NCBI GenBank assembly: GCA_033064195.1
Contig: JARBJD010000076.1
Coordinates: forward strand, 1 to 64,000
Direction of reading: 5' to 3'
From: Blattamonas nauphoetae
Taxonomy: Eukaryota > Preaxostyla > Oxymonadida
DNA length: 64,000 nucleotides
Below are positions 43,131-53,719 of this stretch, piece by piece. Below the pieces are notes generated by a model that made no database searches, was not told the DNA's origin, and saw nothing but the letters and a program-made list of their open reading frames with translations. A program made the position numbers and the translations under genes. Numbering within the stretch: position 1 is the stretch's first letter; the number at the start of each line of letters is the position of its first letter.

Positions 43131-46100
43131 ATGTTCGGGCACACCTTCTCCACAATACCTTTTTTGGAGAACATTATATTCCTCACCATCTTTGAATCCG
43201 TCAAGGCTCAGCTGATCATAGCTATCGCCGGATCCGAGCTCAATCGGGGCAAATTTTGCCGCTTTTCGACACTCCCGATTTTTTTAGCGTTGCTCCCCTA
43301 TGTTTTTGTCAACCATATTAGTATGTATCACCCGATTCCAGATTTGACATATCGCATCAATTTACCGGATACTACGCTGCTCTGGTCTCAAACAAACCTG
43401 TCTCCTCATTATATCTCTCAATTTTGCTTCTACAAAATTCATGAGATTATCAAACAGGTTCAATATCACTTGGGAGCCTCCGCATCACCACCAAAGACCT
43501 CACCCTTCCTGGCCTGGAAAAATCTTCATTTTAACTCTTCTTTTGACATATCCCTATCCTTTTGGAGAGCTTTTCACAACTTTGCTTCTTCATATCACCA
43601 TCTCCCTAGCGCAATTGGCCTGACATCACTTAACTTACAAGGCCCCTCATCCTCCTCATCTGCGACCTTACCCATAGATTTTTCGACATATGAGTCACGG
43701 CGACTTGATAGATTTCCCGGCATTTCATCCATGAGCATGATTTCAGTCGTATATGCTCGGAATGAATTCTCGTCACCTCTCACCAAGAACAACGGTCTAC
43801 TTATCAAATTCACCACCCTACTCGCGCCTCCAGATGCGAGTATAACACTCCGCCGTGCTCGAATATTTCCGTTCTCGCTTACTTTCAAGGATTTGGCCAC
43901 CAACCTCTCATCAAACAGTCCCTCTGCTCCACAAGATGTTCCTGGTGATTTTAGAGCTTCAGTGTTTATTCTCGACAAATCCTTTCAACGCCCTGCAGCC
44001 GCATTTCTTCTTTTTGTCGTCAAATCTCCCTCTTCAGTCTCGACATTTCTTCCACGGAAATTCACCCGTCTATCGGGTTCTACTCATTTCAACACCATCC
44101 CCACCATCAAAAAGTGCAGTCCATCTCCCTCAATGCCTCAAACAGTTGACAGCGCTCCCATTCTCAACATCGGAGTCATTTCGCAGCCATCCCTCGACTC
44201 CTTCCGGCCTCAGGACCCAATTGAATACCCAGTCGAGCCAAAAATTACTCAGCTGGATTTTGAACTATTTCTCAACACTTACGAATCTCCAGCAACACCG
44301 GAATGCGAATACCTCCACATCGTCTTCGTTGTCGATGCCGTGTTCGACAACGAGGACAACCAACCATCTCACCCCCTCCCGTCCAATCTAAAGACAGTCT
44401 ACGACGGTTCAGACGACCCCAACTCCCAACAAGGCCAAAGCTCCCAGCAAACATCGAGCTCGACCAGCCAGAGCTCAGGGCAAGCTGAATCAGGCCAAGC
44501 TTTCGAGACGCAGACACGAACAGCTACCTTTGGATTTCAAACACCGACATGCCTCGACCCATCACCAGACCCTCCCCCTCCTCCTCCTCCAGGCTGGAAC
44601 TTGAAGAACGAGCCATTCTGCGATCATCGAAAGCCAAGGAAGAAGAAGTGGGACGACGATTCAGAAGACGATTCAGAAGATGACTCAGAAGACGATTCGG
44701 AAGACGATTCAGAAGATGACTCAGAAGACGATTCAGAAGGTGATTCAGATGACGAATCTGATAAGTCCGACGTGGATAGCTCAAGCGATGAGAAGCCGAT
44801 TGTCCGAAGAAAGAGGAGACACTCCTCATCCAAAAGAAGACGAAGACAAGAGGCAGAGGCCGACCGGAACCACCTCGCCGAGATCCACGAAAGGGACGTC
44901 GCACGGATCGGCGGGATTGGGAAGCTCCACACGGCCTGGTTTGGGTTCGATCTCCGCCGCCCAGACAACCAACCACAAAATCCACCAAATCCATCACGCC
45001 GACCACCTGGACCGTTCAGACAAGACGAGTTCCCTTTTAAAGACGCTCCCGATCGGAATTACTTCGTCGGCGTGGTCCAAATCCGACAGACACCGCTGCA
45101 AATGACCCATCCATACCTGTCCCGCATGTTCTTCCTGAACGAAGCCAAATGCAAGAAGTGTGGGCGCGACCGGAGATGGGTGATTAACGAGGAATGGTGT
45201 AAAGAAGCCATCTGGATTAAAGTGACCTTTCAGGGATTCCCTGGCAACTACTGCGACCTCTCCTTCGCGTTCTACGTGTTCACTCGTGCTCCCCACTGCG
45301 AACACTGCTGCAGACACAACTACACCGTCGCTGACAACCACGTCCCGGAAGTCGGGAGCTTCCCACACTTCGTCGGATGCAGAGCAGAAGACCGAAGCGA
45401 GGGCTCGTCCAACTCGTCGCCAGCGTTGACAAATTCTCGACAGCGATCTGCTCAGAGAAGGGAGACGATCGGAGGTGGGACTTCGGAATGCCACTGCGGG
45501 CGATTCGAAGACGACGATGGCCGACAAGTTCCTGTCACCAGAGCGACACTGACAATATTGCAGATGCTCGTTCAGTGGTACAAAGCAAAGCTCGCCTATA
45601 ACCGCCGATCTCGTCCCGAAGGCAGCGATATGAGAGTCACATCAACACGAAGAGAGACCTACCTCATCTCGAAGCTCCTTGCTCTCAACTACCAAGGAAT
45701 TCTCGACTGGCTCTCGAACAAGCGGAACACTCGAAAGGATGGCAAGCGAGTGAAAAAGGAAGATGCAGACAAGATGCTCGACGATCCACCAAAACGCCAC
45801 TTTCGAAGAGGACGACCAAGAAAGCAGGATCTCGCAGACAGAGAGAACGAGGAAACGATCGATCCGTTCTGGGCCGAAGGATGGACACCCGACCACGAAG
45901 AGACCTCTCCTCCAGCGGGAACAGAGATCGCCAATCAGCCTGACACACTCTCCACCCAGCCAGATGAACCTGTCGCCTCCACATCTTCCCAAAAGAAGGA
46001 CAAAAACAAGAAGGGATCGGACAAGTCAAAACGTTCAGAGCGCAAAAATCAGGACAAACCAGCCAAAACACGCCACCCTCGCAACAAACCATCGCAATCT

Positions 46101-47171
46101 CGATCGACAGACACCATCACCGCAGCACCTGCCCCAACACAACCAAGTCAGATGGGTGCTTTTCCACTGCTGCCGCCCAACAACCTCCAAAACGGCCCGT
46201 TGGTGTTCATCCCTGCACCGCTCAATGCTGATTCTGTCATTCGACCCCTTCAGCTCCTTCCGCTTCCATCGCAGATCCTTCCGCTTCCACCACGGACCAT
46301 GCCGTTCCCACCGCAGCCCCTGTCGTTCCCACCGCAACACCTTCTGCTTCCATCGCAGGTCCAATTTCCTCCAGCACCAGTGCCTCCCACACCTCCAGCG
46401 AATCACGCGATGGAAAGCAACATCGACCAAATGGACCTCCAGCTTCCATTCAGCCTGCCGATTGGAGTGGGCCCAAGCGATTCCCCCTCATTTAACATCA
46501 CGGAACCGTTTCTCAACCCATTCCAGTCGACTCCACCGTCCCACCTTCGCAACAGCTTCTCTTCGGGTTTTATCGACACTCCACGTTCGTTCATGACACC
46601 CACATTCGACTCACAAATGCCCGACGAGCTGTCTATCACCACGCCTGACACCGCTCAGCACTCCCTCCTTGGAGATCTCACCCTGACTGGATCGCCATCG
46701 ATGCTCGGAATCCCACACTTCTCGTCTCTGGACAGCCCGCACATGTTTGCCGATGGGTTTCTGGGTGCCCAGCAACAAGATGTTCCAACAGCGTCTTTCG
46801 GCAGTTCAGTCTCAACACCAGTGCGTCCCACACTCTCCAACACTGGGTTCACCCCGTTCGGATCCGCCCAGATTTCTCAATCAAGCATCAACGAAATGCC
46901 ACGCCCTCGTCTGTTCACCATTCCTCCACCAACAGCAGGAAGCCACTCGCCTTTCATCGCTCTGAACGAGGACGGAGAAGACCACACCTCACTCCGGATT
47001 CCTTCTCTGTCGCTCCTGAACATGCCCCGTGTTCCAGCGATGCATCCGAGCCCAACCGCTTCTCACCGTCGCCGCTGGAGACAAACGGGCGAGGGTCCCC
47101 ACCCAGAATCTGAGAGATCCGATTGTCCCGAAAAGTCGGCTTCCGATTCTGAAGATCCCACAGAACAGTAA
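43131..47171 (+). CDS. Putative nuclear regulator, 1346 aa, zinc and AT-hook motifs
   Basis: A single open frame. The N-terminal 62 residues are unusually hydrophobic; the ATG at 43323 (MYHPIPDLTYRINLPD) may be the true start. Features: Ser/Gln-rich and poly-Pro linker (~435-490); a (DDSE)n acid run at ~507-540; a basic stretch VRRKRRHSSSKRRRR (~557-572); a compact domain with NYFVGVVQIRQTPLQM and CKKCG (~673) to CEHCC (~722), likely zinc-binding; an AT-hook RRGRPRKQ (~891); and a long Pro/Leu/Ser-rich C-terminal region like an activation domain. Together these suggest a DNA-binding transcription regulator. I recognise no named family. Confidence 0.7.
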   Translation: MFGHTFSTIPFLENIIFLTIFESVKAQLIIAIAGSELNRGKFCRFSTLPIFLALLPYVFVNHISMYHPIPDLTYRINLPDTTLLWSQTNLSPHYISQFCFYKIHEIIKQVQYHLGASASPPKTSPFLAWKNLHFNSSFDISLSFWRAFHNFASSYHHLPSAIGLTSLNLQGPSSSSSATLPIDFSTYESRRLDRFPGISSMSMISVVYARNEFSSPLTKNNGLLIKFTTLLAPPDASITLRRARIFPFSLTFKDLATNLSSNSPSAPQDVPGDFRASVFILDKSFQRPAAAFLLFVVKSPSSVSTFLPRKFTRLSGSTHFNTIPTIKKCSPSPSMPQTVDSAPILNIGVISQPSLDSFRPQDPIEYPVEPKITQLDFELFLNTYESPATPECEYLHIVFVVDAVFDNEDNQPSHPLPSNLKTVYDGSDDPNSQQGQSSQQTSSSTSQSSGQAESGQAFETQTRTATFGFQTPTCLDPSPDPPPPPPPGWNLKNEPFCDHRKPRKKKWDDDSEDDSEDDSEDDSEDDSEDDSEDDSEGDSDDESDKSDVDSSSDEKPIVRRKRRHSSSKRRRRQEAEADRNHLAEIHERDVARIGGIGKLHTAWFGFDLRRPDNQPQNPPNPSRRPPGPFRQDEFPFKDAPDRNYFVGVVQIRQTPLQMTHPYLSRMFFLNEAKCKKCGRDRRWVINEEWCKEAIWIKVTFQGFPGNYCDLSFAFYVFTRAPHCEHCCRHNYTVADNHVPEVGSFPHFVGCRAEDRSEGSSNSSPALTNSRQRSAQRRETIGGGTSECHCGRFEDDDGRQVPVTRATLTILQMLVQWYKAKLAYNRRSRPEGSDMRVTSTRRETYLISKLLALNYQGILDWLSNKRNTRKDGKRVKKEDADKMLDDPPKRHFRRGRPRKQDLADRENEETIDPFWAEGWTPDHEETSPPAGTEIANQPDTLSTQPDEPVASTSSQKKDKNKKGSDKSKRSERKNQDKPAKTRHPRNKPSQSRSTDTITAAPAPTQPSQMGAFPLLPPNNLQNGPLVFIPAPLNADSVIRPLQLLPLPSQILPLPPRTMPFPPQPLSFPPQHLLLPSQVQFPPAPVPPTPPANHAMESNIDQMDLQLPFSLPIGVGPSDSPSFNITEPFLNPFQSTPPSHLRNSFSSGFIDTPRSFMTPTFDSQMPDELSITTPDTAQHSLLGDLTLTGSPSMLGIPHFSSLDSPHMFADGFLGAQQQDVPTASFGSSVSTPVRPTLSNTGFTPFGSAQISQSSINEMPRPRLFTIPPPTAGSHSPFIALNEDGEDHTSLRIPSLSLLNMPRVPAMHPSPTASHRRRWRQTGEGPHPESERSDCPEKSASDSEDPTEQ

Positions 47172-47503
47172 CATTGAACAATACCCGAAACGTTCATATA
47201 TGAGATACCCGTCTCCTGGTGTCTCTGTCCCATGAACTGTTCCTACAATCCGGCCCAAATGCAAACTTTCTTCCCAGAGTGAGTATTGTCGGGCATTTCC
47301 ATTCATTGTGTGTATATACATTTTTTCTGAAATAACCAATGGTTGTGGTTCTGGGGAAACGATTTAGGACAAAATAAATCTTGCGTAAAGAGAAGAAGTA
47401 AGTGGAAGAAAATTTTTGAAAACTTGGGAGCGTACCCCTGCTCTTCTGTGACAGTTTTCTCAACATTTTTTGATTACTTTGACACAGATGGATCAATATT
47501 TCT

Positions 47504-49204
47504 TAGGCATGGCTGACCGGCCAAAAGTGCCGGTCAGTGTCACTCCACAATTGTTCAAAGGGTCAGATCTCGACCTCTTCGTAAATTATACGCTATTCAC
47601 ACAAAAATAATGAGATAACTGATATTTATGTCCGGATTTCCGAAATGAAACGAGACACATGCCGAGGATCAGCTGATTCGTAGAGTTTTGTTTTGACTCC
47701 TCTTTTTTCTCTCTGACATTGTTTTTGTGGATTATTCTCCCCTTCATATGTCATCTTTCTGCTCTTTATCTACTCTCTTTGCAGCGAGTTGAACGGAGAG
47801 CACATCTTCCGTGTTACGGAAGAGATGGAACCGTCAAACATTAACTGTCCAAATATGAACGATCCAGACTCATTTCAACTGTCCTCCTGTTCCTTGTGCC
47901 ATTCACAAAGATCTGAACTCTCACAGACGTGACATCAAATGGCTTTATACGATACACAAGTTCAAAAGGTGATTCTATTGATTCCGTCACAACAAGATGG
48001 TATCGAGCTCCAGAGTTGCTCCCTACCACAACACAGTATTCAACAGCCGTTGATATGTGGGCAATGGGATGCATCATGGGTAATCTGCTCGACGGGCAAC
48101 CAATGTTTCTCGGCGATAGTGACCTCGACCAGTTGCATGTCATTCAAAAAATGATGAGTACAATGATGCCTGAACGGAAAGAAGTTTCTATTTTCATTCA
48201 CATCCATTCTCTTCCAGTTTTATATGAAAACAGGGCATTCGCGAGAGTCCCGCCGCCAAACCTCTCTCATCCAGAGACACTTGATCGCAAGTACTTTGGA
48301 CATGCCTCAAAACGTGCCCTACAATTCATAAAAGCGACATTTCGAATGGACCTGAAAGACAGACTCACTGCTGCGAACTTCCCACTAAAACCCACAGGAT
48401 GGCCAGTCTTGCGAAAGTTTTGTTCACCGCTATGCTGATCGCACCCTACGAAGCCAGCGAATGTTTGTTCCACGTGCACTACATCAGCACTCTCATCTCC
48501 ACGATCTTTCTTTGGATTTCACACGAGCCAGAATTGGATGAAGGGTTGGAGGGTGTGAAAGAGAAAGGAGAAGAGTGAAGACAGAAATGAGAAAGTTGAA
48601 GCGAGAAGGCACAAAAAGATAAAGAAAGACATGGAAAAAGAGCATAGTGGAGAACCAGAACGATTTCAAGTTCATAAGCGGGGACGAAGACGATGGTGCA
48701 CTGGTGGGTGTTTTTTCGATTATGAACGGGAGGAACAAGGTCGACATTGCCCAATCCAGCCATAATGTTGAGCTATTTCTCACAGCTCTGTTCCATCACC
48801 AATGATTCTCAATTTGTGGAGAAATAAATCTTGTTGGTTTCCACTTCAATCACAATCAGTTATTAACCTCGCCAAAAGTCTGTAATTCAAAAATGGTTAT
48901 AGAGAGATAGCAAAAGGACGAAAACGAACGATCCGCTGCCCATAAAAGTTTTTGGATCACCAATCTGACTGAAATGTCTGAAAATAAGAGGTATATCGCT
49001 GAATTGAAGTGTTAATAAATAATTTGTTGTATATCCGAAGAAAATACAAAAATATAGTGGTCATTTATTCGACTCTCAACTCAAACTGAAATCCACTTCG
49101 GAGAAATGGGAACTCCCGATTATGGGTTCCGATATTTCTCCGGTCAGTGACCGTCAGTACTTTTCGGTAAAAACTGACCGGTCAGTGCCGGTCAGCCATG
49201 CCTA
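47504..49204. mobile_element. Nested hAT-type element with captured kinase fragment
   Basis: Ends TAGGCATGGCTGACCGGC (47504) and the complement (to 49204) with ATATTTCT on both sides (47496-47503, 49205-49212), an 8-bp duplication. Subterminal CCGGTCAGTG repeats cluster near both ends (47530; 49139-49195). Length is 1701 bp with no transposase; the interior holds a CDKL-type kinase fragment on the plus strand. It is inserted in the left part of the 4.1-kb DDE transposon. Confidence 0.92.
47880..48438 (+). pseudogene. CDKL-type protein kinase fragment
   Basis: The frame 47929-48438 encodes the C-lobe of a cyclin-dependent-kinase-like kinase: VTTRWYRAPELL (activation segment end), VDMWAMGCIMGNLLDGQPMF, GDSDLDQLHVIQKMM, then NLSHPETLDRKYFG and MDLKDRLTA. 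This order and wording match CDKL family kinases. The N-lobe with the glycine loop and catalytic lysine is absent, and the HRD loop is not intact upstream, so it cannot be a working kinase. A 34-nt intron-like stretch (GT...TTCCAG, ~48182-48215) is read through here. It lies inside the hAT-type element and is best explained as captured DNA. Confidence 0.75.
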
Positions 49205-49505
49205 ATATTTCTAAAATAAAGTGGGAAATGAGATTGATAGAGTTTAGGTTGGAGCGGAAACGCCCTCTTTGTGTTTTCGGTAGAGTTTCTCGATGAATAA
49301 TCGCTTGTTCTCGGAACCAATTTCGTCCGACGAATAGTCCATTTCACTATTTGTCGACAAACACTCATTTGTCCTCTGTACTCCTCTGCGTCGGTTCTTT
49401 TTCCGTGATCCTCTTCTTGACTTCTGTTGACTTGAAGGAAGTGTCTGATGTGTCTCGTCGACCTCAGAATCTTCCTAGGAATGGAATAAGCGGAGAATTA
49501 TGAAT

Positions 49506-51228
49506 TCAACAAGAGATTTCAACCATTTCATCGTGAATTTGTTCGAGAAGACATGAGCGGGCAATTTTCATGCGCTGTCTTTGCTTAATTCTTGAAATCT
49601 TGGTTGGTGACGTCTTGACTGTCAATGATGATGCTTGCTCCGTCCATAGTTTCACCTCAAATGCTTTTGTAACCCCTTCTTTGTTTGTTTTCAACTTTTT
49701 CCATTGATCACGAGGAATGTCCCCGGACACAGATGCAAATAGTCCATCATCTAAACTCGAGAAGCACAGATGCGAAGTTATGCCTTTGATCTCGATTGTC
49801 GGGTAGGTCGTCTGGAATTGTGGAACAATCTGGAAAAAGTGAACAATTCTCCCTACTTCCGGTTCAACAAGTTGTTGGAGAAAGGGTACCACAGCTGAAA
49901 GAGCAGTAATCGGTTCGGGAGGGAGATTTTTTTGGATAAGGTTCGCTAAGACACCAAACTCTGCATCACATACATTCTTTCCATGATGTTCTGCGTAGAA
50001 CATCATTTCGATAATAAGGTCAGCATACAGTGATTGCACACCCTGAAATAAGAATGAGAAAAGAGCTTTGTTGCGGAAATGAGGTCCGCAGTCTGATACA
50101 AATGTTAATTTGTGGGTCAGATCAAGTCTCATTTTCGAAAAAATGTATTTCAACGTCTCAATCACAAATGCCGCGTTGTGGTTGAGCACTTCCGACATAC
50201 AATGAGCGACGGTTTTCAATTTTCTCCCTTGTTGATTTGTGAAGATGACCACTCCAAGATCTGTTATTTGCTGCTTAGCGAAGTGATCTTTCTGCGTTTG
50301 AAGATGAACCAGAGGGATCTTGATGTTTTCTTTGAAGTCCAGAACGAGAACAACTTCATTGTCTGTCACATTGTTGATAATTTTGTTGATTTCACCTCTT
50401 TGATCCCTTGCTTGTTAAAAATGTACTTCTAATGTTTCGATTTCTGTTCTCAATTCAACTTCCAGATCTTTCCCTTCACTTTTGATTCTTGTTTCCTCTC
50501 TCTTCAGAAACCAAAGGCGGGCACACTCCGGACAGAAGTCGGTTCTTCGCTGTGCCTTCTTGATTTTGGCAGTTTTGACGAGGAAGGCTGAATAAGTCAT
50601 CCGTAGCTGAGTCTCGATCAACATTTTTTTCCAGATCTTCTTCTTACTTTCGATCAAATAGCGTCCTTTAAGCCACCCATCCGGACCTGATGTATCGATG
50701 TGCTGACTTTTACAACTCTCTTGTGATGACTCTAGGATGAAAAGCTTGAAACATTCCTCTTCTTCATCATTAAGCGGGCACTTGCATGGTGGTGGATGCC
50801 TCTGTGATTTTCATTTGTGCCTTCCTTTCTTCACATGTTCACGCGAGGAAGTATACACCGATTCGGTGACCAAAAATCCGCACTCGTCCAGATACTTTTG
50901 CTTGAAGTGAGTTGACATCAATCCAAGTATGTCGATTCGATTTGACTCACCTTTGCTGTAGATCTCCTCGGCCATTCTGATGAGACTTTTTTCACGCTCT
51001 GACAATGAGAAAGTGGTCAAGAATTAATTTTGAGAGGATCACACCATCCCTCAACTGGAGCTCGGTTTTAATCACACTGGGACAAAGATTAGTTCGTGTG
51101 AGGAGGTGTCTCAAGAGACCTTCCGGATCGTATGGCTCTATCGTTTTTGCATATTTCCACAGCTTCACTGCAGCCCTTCGTTTCTGATTTCGCGATCTGG
51201 ACGCGAATGAATCAGTATCTTTTTCCAT
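49506..51228 (-). CDS. DDE-type transposase with HGKxxCD motif, multi-exon
   Basis: Exon 1 (51228 to ~51047) has SFASRSRNQKRRAAVKLW. A 47-nt GT-AG intron joins it in phase to EREKSLIRMAEEIYSKG. Later exons carry a C-x-C zinc-like patch (HPPPCKCPLNDEEEECFK) and IDTSGPDGWLKGRYLIESKK, then FCPECARLW. The last frame (50369 to 49506) holds the catalytic core: VLVLDFKEN, FVSDCGPHFRN and EHHGKNVCDAEFG as the three acidic positions of an RNase H-like fold. I have seen this DFxEN / SDxxxxFKN / HGKxxCD arrangement in unclassified animal and protist transposases. The junction near 50420 was not resolved. Confidence 0.6.
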
Positions 51229-51540
51229 TCGACTGATCGACCCACACTAAAAAGTTGATCCTTCACATTTTGATCAGGCTCTCTGAACAGTGTCTCATGT
51301 CACGTATTCACATTATCGTTTAATCTCTTGTCCAATGAATCCATTGATAGATCATTTAACCCGCTACAAAGTTCGAACAGTCAAATTGTGAGAAATGTGA
51401 TTTATCCGGTAATGAGACTCCAAATCATGTGATAAACCACTTCACCATGTTCATTAACTACACATATTTCACCTGGCAAAAGTTTGAAAAATCATGGTAC
51501 ATCGGCTTGCTCTTCCAAGTTTTCAAAAATTTTCTTCCAA

Positions 51541-52585
51541 GTGTGAAAAATCATGGAAGGGATTCGACGAAGATGTATGACAAGGGTCTGTTGGCAGATT
51601 AGTGGAGAAAGAAAACATCCATGGCCAAAATTAAGCGACAAGAAAGCGGAGATAGTTCGTCGAAAAGGTGTCAGGAGGAAAATAGGGATCGTCGTGTAAA
51701 AAAAAGTCGTTGAGATAATGAAACGGCTGTGTCAAAGCGTGAAGACGTAAACGACTCGAATAGAAAGAATAGGAGGAGAAGGAAGGAAGAAAGAAGAGGC
51801 AGTTGAAGGAGGACGAACAGTTGAGAATTGATGACGTCATGCGATAGAATGAAGATCGAAAACGATGACAAAATGAGAAAAAGAGAACAGAAACAAGATA
51901 GGCAAGAGAAGGAAATCGCTCACAACGACAAAACATTTGAAAACGAGTCGGTCAATCGACAAGAACTTTTGTGTTGGACGGATCGTGATATCATCCTGTG
52001 CTTGACGGGCGACGAACACTTTCTGCGTCAGATATCTCCAAGATGTTAGTGATGTGAGAGAGCCAGCACCTTACAAGTGGATTCCACCATTTTACAAAAA
52101 CACATCTCAAACTCGTCAAACAGGAAGTCGATGCACAAGACAACGTTTGATTGGGGTGTCCGACATTGTTTATCGCTGTAACTCCGTTTGTTTGATGGAG
52201 AACTGGGGATCGATGAAGACGAAAGAATCGTGCTGCATTCGAGATATAGGAACTTCATATTGACAATTATGTCGTGAACAAACGACTTAAGGTATTTTCT
52301 GGCGTGTCTCCAATTTGGACAGTCCTAGTCGACGTATGGGCAGAGTTGGATTGACCTCCTCCGACGTTCTGGATCAGTCGCAAAACTGTGGATCGTTAAC
52401 GAGGGACAATGTTGTGGAGTTGGACGAGGGATTGAAGACCAATCGTATTTTTCTGGCTATTAAGGTCCGAAAACTGATTCTGCCATGCTCGATAGTGCCA
52501 GTATCGAAACTGACCAAAACCATTCGTCGAGATTCTGCACGCCAAACAGAAGCATAATTCTGTTTGTAGAATCAGGATCCCGTGT
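51541..52585. other. No confident gene
   Basis: Charged short frames occur (51828-52049, 52054-52263 and 52315-52557 on the plus strand). They could be exons of a small gene (for example APYKWIPPFYKNTSQTR) but no domain or clear splice chain is visible. Confidence 0.35.
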
Positions 52586-53458
52586 TAACATCGTGGGTAG
52601 AGTGCATCAACGACTTTATAGCACAAATTAGTCCGAATTCATGGAATGAGTCAGTCAGATTTTTGATGAGGCAGAAAACACAGTACAAATTTTTCAGGGA
52701 GTAATAAATTGGAGAGACAATACATTACAGAAAAATAAATAGATTCAGAACAAAAGAAGAAAACTGTACGAGCAAACATCGAGTTAAGCTGGTTTTCCGT
52801 TTTATGCAATTGAATCAATCAACTCTCCTGACCTGAGACAGTACTTAACCTTTCAATTGTTTTCCTCTTCCAACACTGTCACTGCAGATCCTCAGTAGTT
52901 TCTCTCTCCTATCAGCTCATGATACAGGATATATCAAGATAGACTCCCTTCACCTCTAACGAGGAATCAACCTCTGTGAAAATGAAGAATATCATTCTCA
53001 ATCTGTGATGGAAGGCGATGCGCTCAAGGTGTTGGATTAGAACAGTGAACTGTGACGTGAACTGAGCGGGAGGGGTCGCTTTCAAATCAATAGAGAAGTT
53101 CAGAAGAAAACTCGGTCGGAGATAGAATGACAGGAGAAAAAGTTGTGAGTCTTGGAGTGGTATGGAGAGCATAAGTCGGATCTAAATGGGAGATAACCCA
53201 ATTCCGCAGGATTAAATTGTTCCAGGGCACTCTTGAATCGAACGTAAAACCAGCTTAACTCGATGTTTGCTCGTACAGTTTTCTTCTTTTGTTCTGAATC
53301 TATTTATTTTTCTGTAATGTATTGTCTCTCCAATTTATTACTCCCTGAAAAATTTGTACTGTGTTTTCTGCCTCATCAACAATCTGACTGACTCATTCCA
53401 TGAATTCGGACAAGTTTGTGCTGTCAAGTCGTGGATGCACTCGATCCACAATGCTGCA
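52586..53458. repeat. Large inverted repeat (~200-bp arms), foldback element
   Basis: Arms at ~52586-52799 and ~53249-53458 are inverted copies, with blocks such as CCGAATTCATGGAATGAGTC and CATCGAGTTAAGCTGGTT mirrored. The 450-bp centre is unique and has only a short minus frame (52912-53172). Arm identity is high apart from small indels. It could be a foldback-type transposon or MITE; no target duplication was found. Confidence 0.8.
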
Positions 53459-53719
53459 TCTCATCAGTTTTGTGCAACTTAGTTTTGCTGAAAGAAGATG
53501 GGACACCGGTGACATCATGGAATGAAGAAATGTGAGGTGGAAGGAGGAATGGTGTTTGTTGAAAAAAGGTAAATCGGACATGGAAAAGGAGAAACAATGA
53601 CGTATTACTTCAGATAGGAAGAACAAAAGCATCCCAAAGAATTGACTGAGAACAAAATACACAATTCCTTGCGAAAATGACAGAAGAGCGGTGTTGTTTT
53701 GATATTGGCCAGGGCATGA

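Larger units (their letters stand above)
47403..51540. mobile_element. 4.1-kb DDE transposon with ~25-bp TIRs
   Basis: TGGAAGAAAATTTTTGAAAA followed by CTTGG at 47403 has its inverted copy at 51512-51540. The interval contains a minus-strand DDE-type transposase gene (49506-51228) and a nested hAT (47504-49204). No target duplication can be fixed at the ends, so the boundaries are approximate and the superfamily is uncertain. Confidence 0.6.

Noticed and set aside
44641-44770. Separate simple-repeat insertion
   Set aside because: The 12-bp DDSE-coding repeats are in frame within a long open gene and look like an ordinary acidic low-complexity tract.
47504-49204. A functional kinase gene
   Set aside because: The N-lobe and an intact catalytic loop are missing and the segment is bounded by transposon ends.
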